In this document: positions 1-14,083 of the stretch, one piece after another
Position numbering within the stretch: the first letter of the stretch is position 1
Layout of the letters: each line of letters begins with the position of its first letter
NCBI GenBank assembly: GCA_045837725.1
Contig: JBEWZL010000064.1
Location: 310,001-374,000, forward strand
Length of the DNA stretch: 64,000 bases
DNA from: Vermamoeba vermiformis
Taxonomy: Eukaryota > Tubulinea > Echinamoebida
Direction of reading: 5' to 3'
Translations under genes and position numbers: made by a program
The notes under the pieces: model-generated
What the model saw: the letters and a program-made list of their open reading frames with translations, nothing else
Database searches by the model: none
Told to the model about the DNA's origin: nothing

Positions 1-398
1 TCGCCTGCCTAATTTTCATTAGAATTATTTAGATATTGTTATAAAATATTACCTCTCGATCCTGAGCCAAACTAGTATTAACGAGGATCTGTGCTGCAGG
101 GTGTTCTATCTTCAACAATTTCAAAATTGTTGCGCCATCTACAAAAAAATCAATAACTCAAATTTCAAAAATCACATAAATTATGGATATTCATACCATT
201 AGTAACAGTGAGTTTTCCATCGCGATAAATTAATTTATCTCTGCCTTTGGGACCGTAAGTTGATTTGATAATATTGACAACTGAGAGCGCCGCTTGAATA
301 TTACTGATTAACGCTTTATTCTCAAAATAATATATTGTTCCAGGTCGTAATATTGAGCTCGTTTGGGATTTGAACTCGTCATTGGTGTTCGTACTCAT
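1..398 (-). CDS. CCT7: T-complex protein 1 subunit eta, 5' part (runs off left edge)
   Basis: This is the start of a CCT/TRiC chaperonin ring subunit, which folds actin, tubulin and other cytosolic proteins with ATP. Exons read 398-197, 138-53 and 8-1 and continue beyond the window. The peptide shows ALISNIQAALSVVNIIKSTY, then GPKGRDKLI, VTNDGATILKLL and HPAAQILV, then AGDG, the beginning of the conserved GDGTT phosphate-binding motif. The order and wording fit the eta subunit best, with about 15 residues of leader. The start is the ATG at 398; an upstream in-frame TTG is ignored. It is divergent from porphobilinogen synthase, with only 64 bp between the two start codons. Group II chaperonin identity is firm; the choice of eta over other subunits is by remembered sequence. 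Confidence 0.85.
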
Positions 399-462
399 CA
401 AGTTTTTGTTTCAAACTGTCTGGGATTTTCGTTCAAACCTGATAACAGATCGCAACAAGAGA

Positions 463-2107
<1,645 letters not shown>

Positions 2108-2598
2108 GTGGTAGGAATAAATATTCTTTCATATGAATTTACAAGGCGTCATTAAATTATTAAAATGTTTTGTTATTACTAATTTGAAAAAGCTGAAAAA
2201 TTAACAAGCGGAATTTACGCGAGTGCATCTGTTACCAGGTCCACGCAAGGTATTGATTGTTGTACAACCTGCTAATATATTTTTTAAATATAATATCCAC
2301 GCGATTTCAGCGTTTACTTCGTCAAAATTATGTGGCATCCGTCATTTCTTATTTTTGATAACCCTTGCACTTCTGATTCTCAGCTCCCACTTCTGGTCGT
2401 TATGTATACACCTAATTAATTGAATGGTAAAAAGTTATCGGAACGGAATTGCGGGCTTTACTGTTGCGCCAATAGGCAATTTTCAAATAAAATTGAAACG
2501 CATAAAACTCGAAAAAAAACACCCGTGCCATTAATTTTAAACAGAGCTTAATCACGACACCACACATCTTGTCGTATTGTTAACATAGAGAATTAATT
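2108..2598. other. Intergenic, ALAD to Rab18-like
   Basis: About 490 bp, AT-rich, holding the ALAD 3' end (aataaatattc) and the Rab promoter. On the minus strand, a short open stretch starting MPHNFDE around 2330 could be spliced into a peptide of about 45 residues. One of the two introns would be only 26 bp, so I do not call a gene. Confidence 0.4.
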
Positions 2599-3586
2599 AT
2601 GTCATTATATAACGCACCAAAGAAAGCAGTACCAGCTGTCGGCCAAGACGACGGATTGTAAGTAACCCGATCTGCGGAATATAATTATTACAATGTCACA
2701 GCTTATTCTTGTATTAACTATTGGTATGTAGTGACAAGCTGCTCAAGTTATTGATTGTCGGAGAAAGTGGCGTTGGCAAATCTTCGATCTTGACTCGTTT
2801 TACTGAAGATACGTTTTCAAGCGATTTTATGACCACTATTGGAGTCGATTTTAAATTCAAGTCATTAATTATCGAGGGCAAAACTATTAGGTAAGTTAAT
2901 ATAGATCCTATGACGTCGACAGAAAAATCGAATTAATTTTCGTTTTTTCATTTTAGACTCCAAATCTGGGATACTGCCGGACAAGAACGTTTCAGAGCCA
3001 TCACAACTTGCTATTACAGGTACATTTTAATTAATTCTGATTGAAAATTATTTGAAAACCGTTTATGCTGATCGTATTCTTTTTAGAGGCGCGCAGGGTA
3101 TTTTGCTCGTATTTGACGTTACGCAGCCAGAGACCTTCCAAAAATTGCCCTTATGGCTCGAAGAAATCAGAAAAAATTGCAAGAAGGACGTCAAAGTCGT
3201 CGTTGCAGCGAACAAGATTGACGAGAAAGTTAAAAATGTGGATATGAACTCCGTCAAAGAATTTTGCGACAAAAACAACCTTAAATATATCGAGACTTCA
3301 GCTAAAGAAAATACAAACATTGAAAAAGTATTCACTGAATTGGCTAAAAGCGTTTTGGGCAACACGTAAGTAACCACCAAAATTCAATAAATTTAAAATA
3401 GAATACTAGCATGACGTTAAATATAGTCCCTAAATATTGCAAAAATTAGTTGAGACAGTAAGGTCTAATCAAGAATTTAAATATAGATTGCAAACCTCCG
3501 ACTTCAAAAATAAGGCTGGCTTGACGAACACTGTTAAAGTCGATGTAGATAACCAAGAGAAGCCTCAAGGAAATTGCTCGTGCTAA
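2599..3586 (+). CDS. Rab-family small GTPase, Rab18-like
   Basis: Membrane-trafficking GTPase, 219 codons in five exons (2599-2657, 2732-2890, 2957-3019, 3087-3365, 3487-3586). All G-box motifs are present: P-loop GESGVGKSS, switch [11 protein letters not shown], switch [11 protein letters not shown], guanine contact NKID and ETSAK. The NKID form (most Rabs have NKxDL) and the [15 protein letters not shown] stretch point to Rab18, which acts at the ER and lipid droplets. The C-terminus ends GNCSC, a CxC geranylgeranylation signal. An extra N-terminal leader of about 20 residues precedes the G domain. Rab identity is firm, subfamily is inference. Confidence 0.9.
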
Positions 3587-3948
3587 TACTAGTCACCATT
3601 ATAAACTCCCTCCATGCCAAGGGTAGTAGCACCCTCAGACCAAACCCCATGCATCTGATCCACCGCAAAACGGTAATCCCGCCCAAACATTTTTGATGTA
3701 AATAGTGTCGCAGTGTAATAAATATTATTATATAGCTATGTCTTGTGTTAGTATTAGCCCAATGGAGCTTGACGAAGTGAGCTGTCCGTGGGTTAACGCG
3801 AGAAGCTACGTGTCAAGATCTGCGGCTGTCACACTGTGACTCGTACACGATGACAGTTAGCCTCGCTGTGTCAACACTGCTCCACAGCAAAGCGAATTCT
3901 TCGCGGGTTTAAGCAATATTTAATAAATAATGAACAAAATAGACGAGC
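3587..3948. other. Convergent 3' region
   Basis: About 360 bp between the Rab stop and the phosphofructokinase stop. It has an aataaatatt polyadenylation-like signal near 3718 for Rab and tttaataaataa near 3920, which reads as a signal for the opposite strand less clearly. No other structure seen. Confidence 0.5.
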
Positions 3949-5744
3949 TTATTTCAACAACAAGCAGTGTTGCATGCCGGTGTTGTCAAGCAGAGCACGG
4001 TACTCGAGACCATCGACGTTGACTTTCTTGCGTGCCACAACTGCGCGCTCCATAGGCACGTGCACGACAGTATCGTTCATGACACCGATCATCATGCCTG
4101 TCTTGCCTGCCAGTGCTGCGTGAGCTGCTTGATGTGCCAACATGACACAGAACACTGAGTCTTGTGCCACGGTCGGGGCACTGCGAATAGTGTATGAAGG
4201 GTCGATGTATTTAACTACATAATAAGTGTGATCAGAATTGCATTCAAACGAGCTATAAAACAATGGTTAAGGACGTACCAGTGTGCTCAATCTTCTTGGA
4301 CCTCAAGTGCTCTTCAATCTTAGCCTTGAGCCAGACACCAATATCGAGGAACTTTACGTTGCCACTAGCGTCAATTCCAGCACTGCCCAAATGTTGACCA
4401 GCACCTTCTGACACGACAATAAGAATGTGTCCTCTGCACGATAAAAATTCATTAGAACGATATTAGAATGAGGTATTTGTAGTATTGAAATTGACGTACC
4501 GTTCTCGCAAACGTTGTTCAACATTTTCTAAGACTTTTTCAGTGGTAAACGGAACTTCGGGGATCAGCAACAAATTGACGTCGCTGTTCGCCAAGGCAGC
4601 GTGCAATGCAATAAAACCACTGTCTCTGCCCATCAACTTGACAAGACCAATGCCATTTCTAGCACCACGTGCTTCTTCGTGCGCTGCTTCGAGCGAGGCA
4701 AGGGCGAGTTGAACGGCAGTTTGAAAACCAAAAGTTCGTTCAGTGCACGCCAAATCATTGTCAATAGTCTTAGGAATACCAACAACACCTATCATAATTA
4801 AAAGTTAATATTTAAACGCATTCTACGAATAAAAATAAATATTTAAGAGTTGATCTGAACGTACCAATCTTTAATCCTCGACGAGCAATCTCAGATTCAA
4901 TCTCCAAGGCTCCTTTTTGAGTGCCATCACCACCAATAGTAAATAAAACATCAATCTTCTTTTGTACTAAGAAATCAACCATAACTGGAACTTTTTGAGG
5001 ACCACGCGATGTGCCGAGCATAGTACCACCGAATCGATGGATGTCTATAATAATAAAATAGTATTAAAATCATGATAGTGTTAACTTTGCAATAATTTAC
5101 CTCGAACCTCTGCGGGTGTCAACTCGATTACTTGAGCAATCTCTGGGTTCAAGCCTTCAAAGCCGTATTTCAAACCAAGAATTCTTCTAACGCCATATCT
5201 CCACCATCTATATTCAATATTGCGATTATTATGTGGAATTCTCTGCGCTTCAAATATTCGATCCACTTTTCGAACAAAGACACCAAATAGTAGCGAATTT
5301 TAGATGAGATAGCATTTGTGCAAAATATATTTGAGGCTTACAATACATTGACGAGCGATCTGATAACGTTGTTCAATCCCTATAAAACCGCAACAATTAA
5401 TAAATATTTGGATCGGAAATAAATCGTTCCAAAAAATTCTGAAATTAATTTTTTTGGTCGATATCGACCATATTACTTACAGGGCTCAAGCCACCAGCAG
5501 TTGTAATTGCTACGGTAGTTTTTGGCGGATCAAAATAGAGAGTTTTTCTTGGGCCAGCCTTTTCCACGACAATAGGCAAGTCTTCTTTGATAAAAGTCAA
5601 CGATTGATGTACTGAAGGGTCGATAGTCAAGTAGTGATCGTCATAGAAAGAACTGCAGTCACCCAAAGGAGTTGGGATCATGTTCTCGCCGGGCAAGTGA
5701 CGGATCGTGAATGGAATTGATTTTTGCGAGGCAGCAATAGACAT
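3949..5744 (-). CDS. 6-phosphofructokinase, trypanosomatid/plant-type clade
   Basis: Phosphorylates fructose 6-phosphate in glycolysis. Seven exons (5744-5481, 5379-5342, 5207-5101, 5044-4865, 4788-4500, 4433-4279, 4214-3949) give 432 residues. Landmarks in order: TTAGGLSPGLNNVIRSLV, YGVRRILGLKYGFEGL, GGTMLGTSRGPQ, FTIGGDGTQKGAL, VGIPKTIDNDL, TFGFQTAVQ, KLMGRDSGFIAL, SEGAGQ, YIDPSYTIRSA. The sequence is single-domain and strikingly like trypanosomatid ATP-PFK and plant PFKs, not the doubled fungal/animal enzyme. Gly in GGDGT is the ATP-type residue, while Lys in PKTIDND is shared with PPi enzymes; this mix is known from ATP-using trypanosomatid PFKs. ATP is therefore the more likely donor, but this is inference. 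The start ATG precedes a typical N-terminal extension of about 80 residues. Confidence 0.93.
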
Positions 5745-6159
5745 TATTTGTGGTTGTACGTTTGTAATGCTAGTTAAAAGTAACGAATGTGCGCACAGTC
5801 AAAAAGTGTTCAATCTCCGTTCATGAAAAGAACGTGCAACGTTTTGCAAGAATGAGAACGAACAAGGGGCAAATTATTGATTCAATTAAGCTTCAGGTGC
5901 ATATGAGAGCAAAAGATTGCTCGCAATGTCGCAACTAGCCTTTGTGGACCTTTCAAAAACGAATCTGAACAATTTTGTTCGATTAACATTACATATTTGC
6001 GCCATTGGGTTCAGTTTTTCGGGTGGATTAATGTTTTGAGCCTTAGATACACTTCGCTAGCAATTTTGACTTTGTTTGACCAGGGCACATTGATTTTTAT
6101 TTTGTACAAAGTCTTTTTGTGTCTTACTTTACAAAACACTTAAACCACACTCATTCATC
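5745..6159. promoter_or_regulatory. Divergent promoter region, PFK / SRPBCC
   Basis: 415 bp separate the start codons of phosphofructokinase (-) and the SRPBCC protein (+). No TATA-like box or repeat stands out. Function as a shared promoter is inferred only from the divergent arrangement. Confidence 0.35.
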
Positions 6160-6934
6160 ATGGCCACTCGTGCTCACGCTTCTGCTGTTTTCAACCAACC
6201 CATCGACGTTGTTTGGAAGCACGTACGCGAGTTTGGTATGGGTCTTTGAGACGAAAAACTTTTTAAATTGCAGATTTAGGAAAATGAGAATGAAATTCAA
6301 ATATTTTGTGGCACTCTATGTATCATTAATTATATGGGGATCCTCAGACTAATTTATTCTTTCGTTTTCAGATTTCCCTGCTCGCCTCTTGCCCTCAACT
6401 ATCCAAAAGGTCGAGCTCGAAGGCGCCGCTGGCTCTACCGCTGTCGGTGCTGGTAAGATCATATTTTTACTAATTATTTGGCCACACGAATCAAAATTAA
6501 ATTGGGTTGATATTTTTAGTCCGCAAAATCCAATGGAAGAATGGTGAGTGGAGAAGACAACGCTTGATCGAGCTTTCCGACCAATACCACAAGATCGTTT
6601 GGGTAAGTATTAGCGATCATTTACAACCAAAGCGCTTTATGTTTACGGTGGATTTTGTTTAGGAATCCATCGAGTCTGAGCCCCCCACTGAAGCCAGCGC
6701 TATCATTACCTCCATCAAGCTCTACAGAATTTCTGAGACCAACAGCACTCTTGTTGAATGGTACGTTTTGCTTGTTTCCATCGCGTTGGCTTTAGCTCGT
6801 ACTGATCGAATTATTTTCAAAATTGCAGGAGCTCTGACTTCTCTGCCGATGCTGCCAACGGTTTGATCGTCTTCGAGACCAAGAGCTACTTGGAGAACTT
6901 GAAGGAGATGCGCGAAACTCTCGCCAAGCACTAA
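6160..6934 (+). CDS. SRPBCC (Bet v 1/START-like) small protein
   Basis: 147 residues in five exons (6160-6235, 6372-6452, 6520-6602, 6663-6760, 6829-6934). The N-terminal FNQPIDVVWKHVREFDFPAR is the first beta strand and helix typical of the polyketide-cyclase/SRPBCC superfamily. It is followed by alternating strands (GAVRKIQWKNGEWRRQRLIE, NSTLVEWSSDFSA) and a long C-terminal helix ending LENLKEMRETLAKH. These folds make a hydrophobic pocket for lipids or small metabolites; the ligand here is unknown. No signal peptide is seen, so probably cytosolic. Tidy exon phases and aataaa at 6988 support an expressed gene. Confidence 0.85.
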
Positions 6935-7172
6935 ACGTCACGTGTTGGATTCGATCGAGTTGAATTGAAGCTTATTTGTCTTCGTACAAATAAACCTGTT
7001 ACAATACTAAAAAATAGCACCTTCGCTATGATGTGGGTTGAAATTTTTACAGGTGGATCTTTATTAATGATTTCTTTCTATTACACATAAATCCTGAAGG
7101 TGGATCTTTGAAACAAGATGATACGTTTACCAATGCTTATTTAACGTTGATAAACATGACATCATATTCTAT

Positions 7173-7869
<697 letters not shown>

Positions 7870-8021
7870 TTTGTATTATACAAGAAATTGTTATGATCTG
7901 TTGTTTTCTTGCTGGGCTGAAACGAAAAAAGAGACGTTTTATTTTTGTATTTTATTTGAATGAAGACGCACCAGCTCTTCCGGCAGTAATATTATAACCA
8001 CAATACATATTTTATATCACA

Positions 8022-10169
8022 ATGAGTCATAAAGTGCTTGTAGATACAAGCGTGCAATCGTATTTCGAAGATTCGCTTTTTAACCAAAATCCACAAAGCC
8101 AAGAAGTTCAAAGCGGTCTAATAATTGGCCAGGTAATAATTATTTATAAATTAAATTAAATTAATCATAAATATTCAGCGCTCCTCGACTCAAGACTTAA
8201 TTTTCAGCGTGTTTCCAACAGCTGCTCAAGGTAAATTTGATTATTAACATTATTATTGCATTTTACAATATTTACGCATATTGTACGTATAATTAGAAAC
8301 AGAAGCATCCAATTTGATCGATGAAGCATGGATCTTGGAACACGCCTATCAAGTCTCGCGCATGCTGTGTGGTGGTCAATTTATTATGGGTCTCTATATA
8401 TACAGTACTCCTCAGCGCCACACGTCGTTGACTGGTGCTTTGCAACACATTATGACGCAGCTAAGCAAACAGAACCGCGCTTCATTTGACGGTCATCCCG
8501 AACTTGCCAGCCTATACAAAGACTTACTATTGTTCCAATTGGAATCTAATACTAAGAAGTAAGTATATTATAGTCTAAGTATATTTAGCTTTACAAGTCA
8601 GATCTGAGGTTGTCGTAGTCTTTAAAGTTACAAGAGATGTCTATTACAATCACAATATGTATTTTGATACTGATTGATATACATTGTAGGACGAGCTGCA
8701 AGTTGTATAATATAGAGGAGTCTAAAGTGAATATAAAAGCTACAGAGATGAAAGTCAGATCCGTTTTGTCGGATGTGCACTTACTTGAGACCAATTGGAG
8801 CGTAGAGCTAAATGTGCCGATTATTAAAGATAAAATATTACAAGAACAAATTCAAGTAAGACTCACCATTATGGCTTCATCCAGCAAACGGTGATCGCGT
8901 ACTGACAATGAAAATTCTTAGGACAAAATTAAACTAGAGTCTAGCGCTATAATGGCATCTTTTGCTCTTGAAAAGGATCAACCTGTAAATAACGACGAGC
9001 CTATTGTTCCTGCAACCGCTGAAAAGAAGGTACTTGATAACAATCGATTTGTTGACTGTAACGCTAATATGAATTGAATAGAACAAGCAAGGTGGTGCTA
9101 AAAAAGGTGGAAATAAGAAAAAAGACGATAAGTCGTTCAGCGGATCTATTCCAGTACACGCGATCAGTTTATTGGCTGTGGCTGGAATTGTTGCCAATAA
9201 CTCCGAACAGACTAAGAGCACGAACAATAATAATCTCAACGAAGAAGAACAGGCTCCTGGAACTGTTACAATCAACGGTCAACTCGTCGGCAAAGCTTAT
9301 GTCAATGTTAAAGAGTCTTGGGCTACCGCTGTAAAGGTATGACTTTGAGCATTGGAACTACTACTCAATATTCGTGCTAACAAACTACACGAGTAGTATT
9401 TGAAACTGGATGTAGCGCGCAGTCTTCAAACGCGATTTGAGCTGTTGTGCGAGACGTTAGAAGCGCTGGAGCAAGACGAAAAGAAGGCGGATCCAAACAC
9501 TCGTAAGTCCTCGCGTGATTAGCGCTGATTGCGGTATCTAATCGTTGTTTCTCTGCTTAAGCTTATTTCAATCCTCTGCCTCTTGGAGTCTCTAACTTAT
9601 TGTCGCACACGTGGCTATTGCCTCGTCGTGTGTTCACTGAAAATAATCATATGGTCTATTGCGACTACTTGTCGTCAATTGATACCATTGAGGTAAGTAT
9701 ATACGAAGTCGAGTTGAATGCGCATGAAGTTATTATTGGAGTTATAAATCTTAATTTAACATTCTTCGTTTTCTGTAGGATTGCGTGGAGCGATTTTCCG
9801 CCATGCTAGCCATCAAAACTAACTCCGACAAATTACAGCAGTCGGAGAAGTTCAATAGTACGTACAATTATACTATGATAGGCTCTAATGAACGATTAGA
9901 TTCTAGAAGATGCGTTAGCGAGCGAGATGATGTGGTCCAAGAAACCTATCAAAAAGCGTGCTAATAAGAAGAGCGAAGATCGTGTAAGGTCAAATTTCGA
10001 ACTGCTTCAAGAAGAACTGGCGGCCAATCCTGAGATCATCTCGCGCACTCAGTTGAATACTTCTCAGCTCTTATATGAGCCCGAAAAGCGAAAGAAAAGA
10101 ACTCAATGGTCTGTGGCCATACTAGTACTTATCATCGCTTCCATTGTTGCGCGATTGTTCTTCGTTTAG
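8022..10169 (+). CDS. ODR4: ODR-4-like membrane protein
   Basis: Ten exons (8022-8132, 8179-8230, 8297-8558, 8690-8855, 8922-9029, 9082-9336, 9397-9502, 9562-9692, 9779-9857, 9907-10169) give 510 residues. ODR-4 family proteins help traffic receptors (odorant GPCRs in nematodes) and in animals partner with UFSP2 at the ER. The diagnostic segment is EAWILEHAYQVSRMLCGG followed by a longin/MPN-like N-terminal half, matching human EEWATEHACQVSRMLPGG. Later LPRRVFTENNHMVYCDYLSS matches LPYRVFVPLPGSTVMLCDY. A single C-terminal membrane anchor (WSVAILVLIIASIVARLFFV) ends the protein, as in the family. The insert around 8941-9120 is Lys- and Gly-rich and poorly conserved. Codon frame is intact throughout. 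Confidence 0.88.
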
Positions 10170-10538
10170 TAAATTCGGATCATTATCCGTTTCGGTTTCT
10201 GAAATCACAAACACTCGATCGAATTCGACAGCGGAGTCTTGACCGTATAATTCCGTAGATATATAGACCGAAATTCCCTCTCTTTTTAAAGCACCTCGAA
10301 AATACGCATCTCCAAAAAAAGACCAGCAAACCGGTTTTCAAGTGAAACTTATTTCGATCTCGTTTGCGCTTAAAAGCAACATTCCGTCAACTCGTAAGCA
10401 AGTTGTGCATGCGGAGCCTGGATGCGGTAAAGATTAAAAACAGGCACGTGGCTCCTAAAAAAAGACCATGGCCGTTTTTTTTTTAACTTTGTCGGCAAAC
10501 AAAAAATTTTTTTTTATCTTCACCAAAATCGTACAACG
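10170..10538. other. Intergenic with upstream poly-T tracts
   Basis: About 370 bp between the ODR-4-like stop and the secreted-protein start. It has long T runs just before the start (10475-10515) and no open gene that I can support. Confidence 0.4.
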
Positions 10539-12323
10539 ATGACCACAATTCAAATATTATTGTTGCTTGTTGGACTTAGCGCAGTGTTTGCGCAGTTTGA
10601 GCAATGCTACGACTTAGTCAACGGATTAAATCCAGAGAGCGGTCAATTTTCCGATCCGGTCTTTGTCAACGGTCAGGCATTCGGCACATTCTGGTACAAC
10701 TTCACCGATATTAATGGCAAACAAAGAAATAGTGGTAACAGCTACGAAGGCTTCTCCTGGCCATGGAAATCCCGCTGTGTACAACTCTGGCAATGGAGGC
10801 AACACACCAGCTTTAACTACTGACGATGGTTATGGCATGTTCTCGGAATCTTCCTGCTCCAGGTTTTAACGGGTGGGAATGGAACAACAATTATGATGGC
10901 AGTAGCAACACTAACAAAGAAGTTCGCATGTGCGGAAACGATAACGAAACTTTCACCGATGGTCCCGGCGTCATGATGAGCTCCACTTCATGGTGGGACA
11001 TCCTTCTTCCGCCCGCTTATAATTTGACGTTCTGGCAGAAGGTTTACGTTCCATCTGGTACGATTCACAGTGGATTTAAATCCAAAGACTAACGAACGGT
11101 TAATTGCAGCTCCGACCGCTAACTGGGCCCGTGTCATTCACTACGTCCATAATCCTGGAGGCAAGACGCTGCGCATGTATTATACAGCAAGTGCCTACCA
11201 TAATCCTTCCGCGATGTTCATCAATGCAGGCGGTAGCGAGCGATTCGGCATTTTGTAAGGAAAAGCCCTCACATATTGTTCTCCTTACTAATTGTGATCC
11301 AAATTAAGCTCCGACATTGACCAAGGCAGAGCTATTGCCTACATCCCAACAACGTTCAACTGGATGGGCAAAAATGCGCGACTCCGAGTCAGTGGAAGCT
11401 TACAGTTTGGATTGCACTGTCTATGCCCTGACCTCTGAATTTGATTTGGCACCGGGTAATTAATCCAACACCTTCAGGATTCCAAATCCAAATTTTAACT
11501 TTCGAACGGATTAGGTGCGACGGTTGGCTTCATGATATCTACTCGCAGAATATGAATATCAGTCAAGCCACAAACACTGCCAAGTGGGTGGATACAAACC
11601 CTGCTGAACTCTACGCAAGTAAGTCTAATCGAGATCGGCATCTTTGCTCCACCAGTCTCCAGGTCGATCCTCTTTTACAAATATTCTTTTGGTATAATGT
11701 CTCTTATTAACTCTTGTTGCAGAGCTTACTGATGATGATATTACCTCGATTGTGAATTGGGACGCTTGTACTACCATGTTCGGTTCTGAAGTTTCGATCG
11801 AGGTCACCCAAGCCGACAAGTGCTCCACCTCTGGGGCTCAGATTGCCATCTCTACTACTGGCACTACATTGGGTGGAAGCATTACTCATCGCGTACTCAA
11901 CGCTGATGGTGAAGTTGTCGCTTCGAATGTGACCACCTCCGTTACTTTAACTCAAGCTGGTAGCTACGTTCTTGAAAGCTGGTGGAGTGGTTGTATCGTC
12001 AAGAGAACTCCTTTCACTGCCGTTATCAGTAAGTCACCCAACATTGGTCTTTCAATAATAATATGAATATGAATATTAATTTCCTCGAAGATGACGCCTC
12101 TTGGAACTCCAACACTCGTAAAATTAACGGCAGCAATGGTCCTTTCAAATTCGCTGCCAGCGGCTCCAATACGATCACCGTCACTGATAAGAACGGTTGC
12201 TCTTTTACTGGTTCTTTTACCATGATCGGCTCTCCTTCAACTCCAGGAAAGAAGTCTAATGATGGCGAGAGTGTCGTTCCTTCTTTGGTGTTGGCAATTG
12301 CTGGTTTGGCCTATTTGCTTTAA
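10539..12323 (+). CDS. Probable GPI-anchored secreted protein, frame disturbed
   Basis: Begins with a clear signal peptide (MTTIQILLLLVGLSAVFAQ) and ends GKKSNDGESVVPSLVLAIAG plus a few hydrophobic residues, a small-residue site then hydrophobic tail typical of GPI addition. The ectodomain is Asn/Gly/Ser/Thr-rich with scattered Cys and beta-rich repeats (GSYVLESWW). Supported pieces: 10539-10734, 10863-11057, 11110-11254, 11309-11455, 11515-11618, 11723-12028 and 12091-12323. The sum is a multiple of three. However, the fourth piece is fully open only in a frame that disagrees with both neighbours, and the proposed intron 10735-10862 is GC-rich and itself partly open. So this may carry small indels or be an aging gene. 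No family recognised; an amoebozoan cell-surface protein is a guess. Confidence 0.6.
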
Positions 12324-12461
12324 AATATAAAACGAGCGCTGCACTCGTACCTTGGAGGCAGTGCGTTCTTTATCGATTTCAAGGCGTGCTTTTGTGCAAA
12401 GGGAGATTATTTTAGTGTTTATGTACATGATGATGTTACAGGGTGCTAAGCATACTTATCG

Positions 12462-13684
12462 TTACCTCCAATTTGATGTGAATTTAACAGTTTTTTTGTG
12501 CTTCCGGCTCTCTTGGTTGATCTGATCTGCAATAATGGCGCCTTTAGCAACAAAAATATATCCAACTCGGCAAACAAATAGATACCCGTCCTTATTATCC
12601 ACATAAAATGCCATTGGTGCTAATCTGTCGCGAAGAATTAACGAGATCACGATGACGCTGTAGCCGAAGAAGACATTCATCGCGGCTGAGGGGTATTCAG
12701 TGGCTGAAACGCCTACTATTATGCACATTGCCGACAATACACCCATTTCGAACATGTCAACTGGCCTAAGGTTGAACAGAAGGGTTAATACCAAAAAAGG
12801 AAAGGTGATCCGCTGCTTACCCAGAGATGCCAGCGACCATTAACAATAAAGTAGCCACAATATTGGCGAATAATACTATTGCTCCTATAATCTTCCATTT
12901 AGGCGCTATTCTTTTGCTTTTGAACCAAACAGCGTGGATCTGAACAATTTGAGATCTTGTGATCGGAGTTAAAAATAGAAGCACTTACAACTCCGAATGC
13001 CACACAACTTGCTATGGATGTTGATGTAACGATATGAAACTGTTCTACTAAAGCATTGAGCTGAAAACCAGTTAGCAGATCGGATTTCGTTGTCGGTCAT
13101 GAATCTAGCTTACCCATTCGAGGTTTAACAAGGAGTTCCAAAAAGCTAAGAATAGAAGTGCAGTCTGAGTGACTGTTTTACTAGGGTTAGTACCAAACTC
13201 AACTGGAGATAAAAAACAGGACGAAAACTAAACGTGACATCTGGTTTCCGGATGCGATGTTGAAATCCGATTCATTAATTAATTGAATTGGCTGTCAGTA
13301 ATATTTTAAATATATTTTGCTACCTAGACATTAGCATGCCAATTACTTGCGGACTGAAATCCGGAAAAAATTTAATAAAATACTTCAATAATTATTCCAA
13401 CTATTAACGAAGCAGTAAAATGTTTTTATATGAGTATAAGCGTTGATTATTTTCAATTTTTCTTGCGACAACACAAGAATTACTAACACTTACGAAAACT
13501 CGTTAAGTATAACCGCCTTGTAAGTCTAGAGCTCCGAACCTACCAAATTTATTAATAACAGCTTCAGAATATCGAGGATTGTGCTTACCTCACTGTAGAT
13601 TCGGTGAGCATTGTAGACTGCGATCCCAAGTGACACCAGAATCAGCGGAGGCGTTGAATCAATATGAGTAAATTTGATATTCAT
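12462..13684 (-). CDS. Multi-pass membrane protein, unknown family
   Basis: Six in-phase exons (13684-13589, 13539-13494, 13202-13114, 13060-12989, 12939-12821, 12765-12462) give 241 residues. At least six hydrophobic stretches are visible: PPLILVSLGIAVYNAH, TALLFLAFWNSLLNL, TSIASCVAFGVIHAVW, IIGAIVLFANIVATLLLMVA, MGVLSAMCIIVGVSA and NVFFGYSVIVISLI. The soluble C-terminal tail is basic (QESRKHKKTVKF). A long intron (13493-13203, 291 bp) is AT-rich. I do not recognise the family; a transporter or Frag1/DRAM-like six-helix protein is conceivable but unsupported. It converges on the secreted-protein gene with 138 bp between stops. Confidence 0.7.
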
Positions 13685-14083
13685 GTTAAAAGTTATAATA
13701 AGGGCATTGGTGCTCTTCGTATTTCCACAGTAAACATGAATTGAAACGTCAGAACGTACTTTTTATTTGGAAATAATCTAATAATAGAACAATTGCATTC
13801 GTACTTATAATGCTAAAGAGAAGATGCCTAACCTCATACAAGGATTACGTAGACGTCTTGTCATTCGTTCTTGAATTTGTAACGTGCCATCACAAGATCC
13901 AAATCTTTGCTATGATTGCTCGACAGATCCATGGATTAAAATTAAGTAAAATGTCTAGCTTATATTACGATAGTAGATTGCGGAAGCGTCCAAATTAATT
14001 CTGCATGGCTGTACAAAGTTTTATTCATTTTCGCCGTATTAGGAAATGTATAAAATTTAGCTGTAATTGTTCCATGGTGCATA
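13685..14083. other. Intergenic
   Basis: About 400 bp between the membrane-protein start and the glycosyltransferase stop. A 62-codon plus-strand frame at 13810-13998 is basic and low in complexity cues; without splice or homology support I do not call it. Confidence 0.35.

Noticed and set aside
7052-7110. Two nearby GGTGGATCTTT direct repeats
   Set aside because: Only 11 bp, in a 3' UTR between convergent genes; too short to mean more than chance in GATC-rich sequence.
13810-13998. 62-codon plus-strand frame
   Set aside because: Basic, Leu-poor, no splice signals, no homology, and it lies in a normal intergenic spacer.
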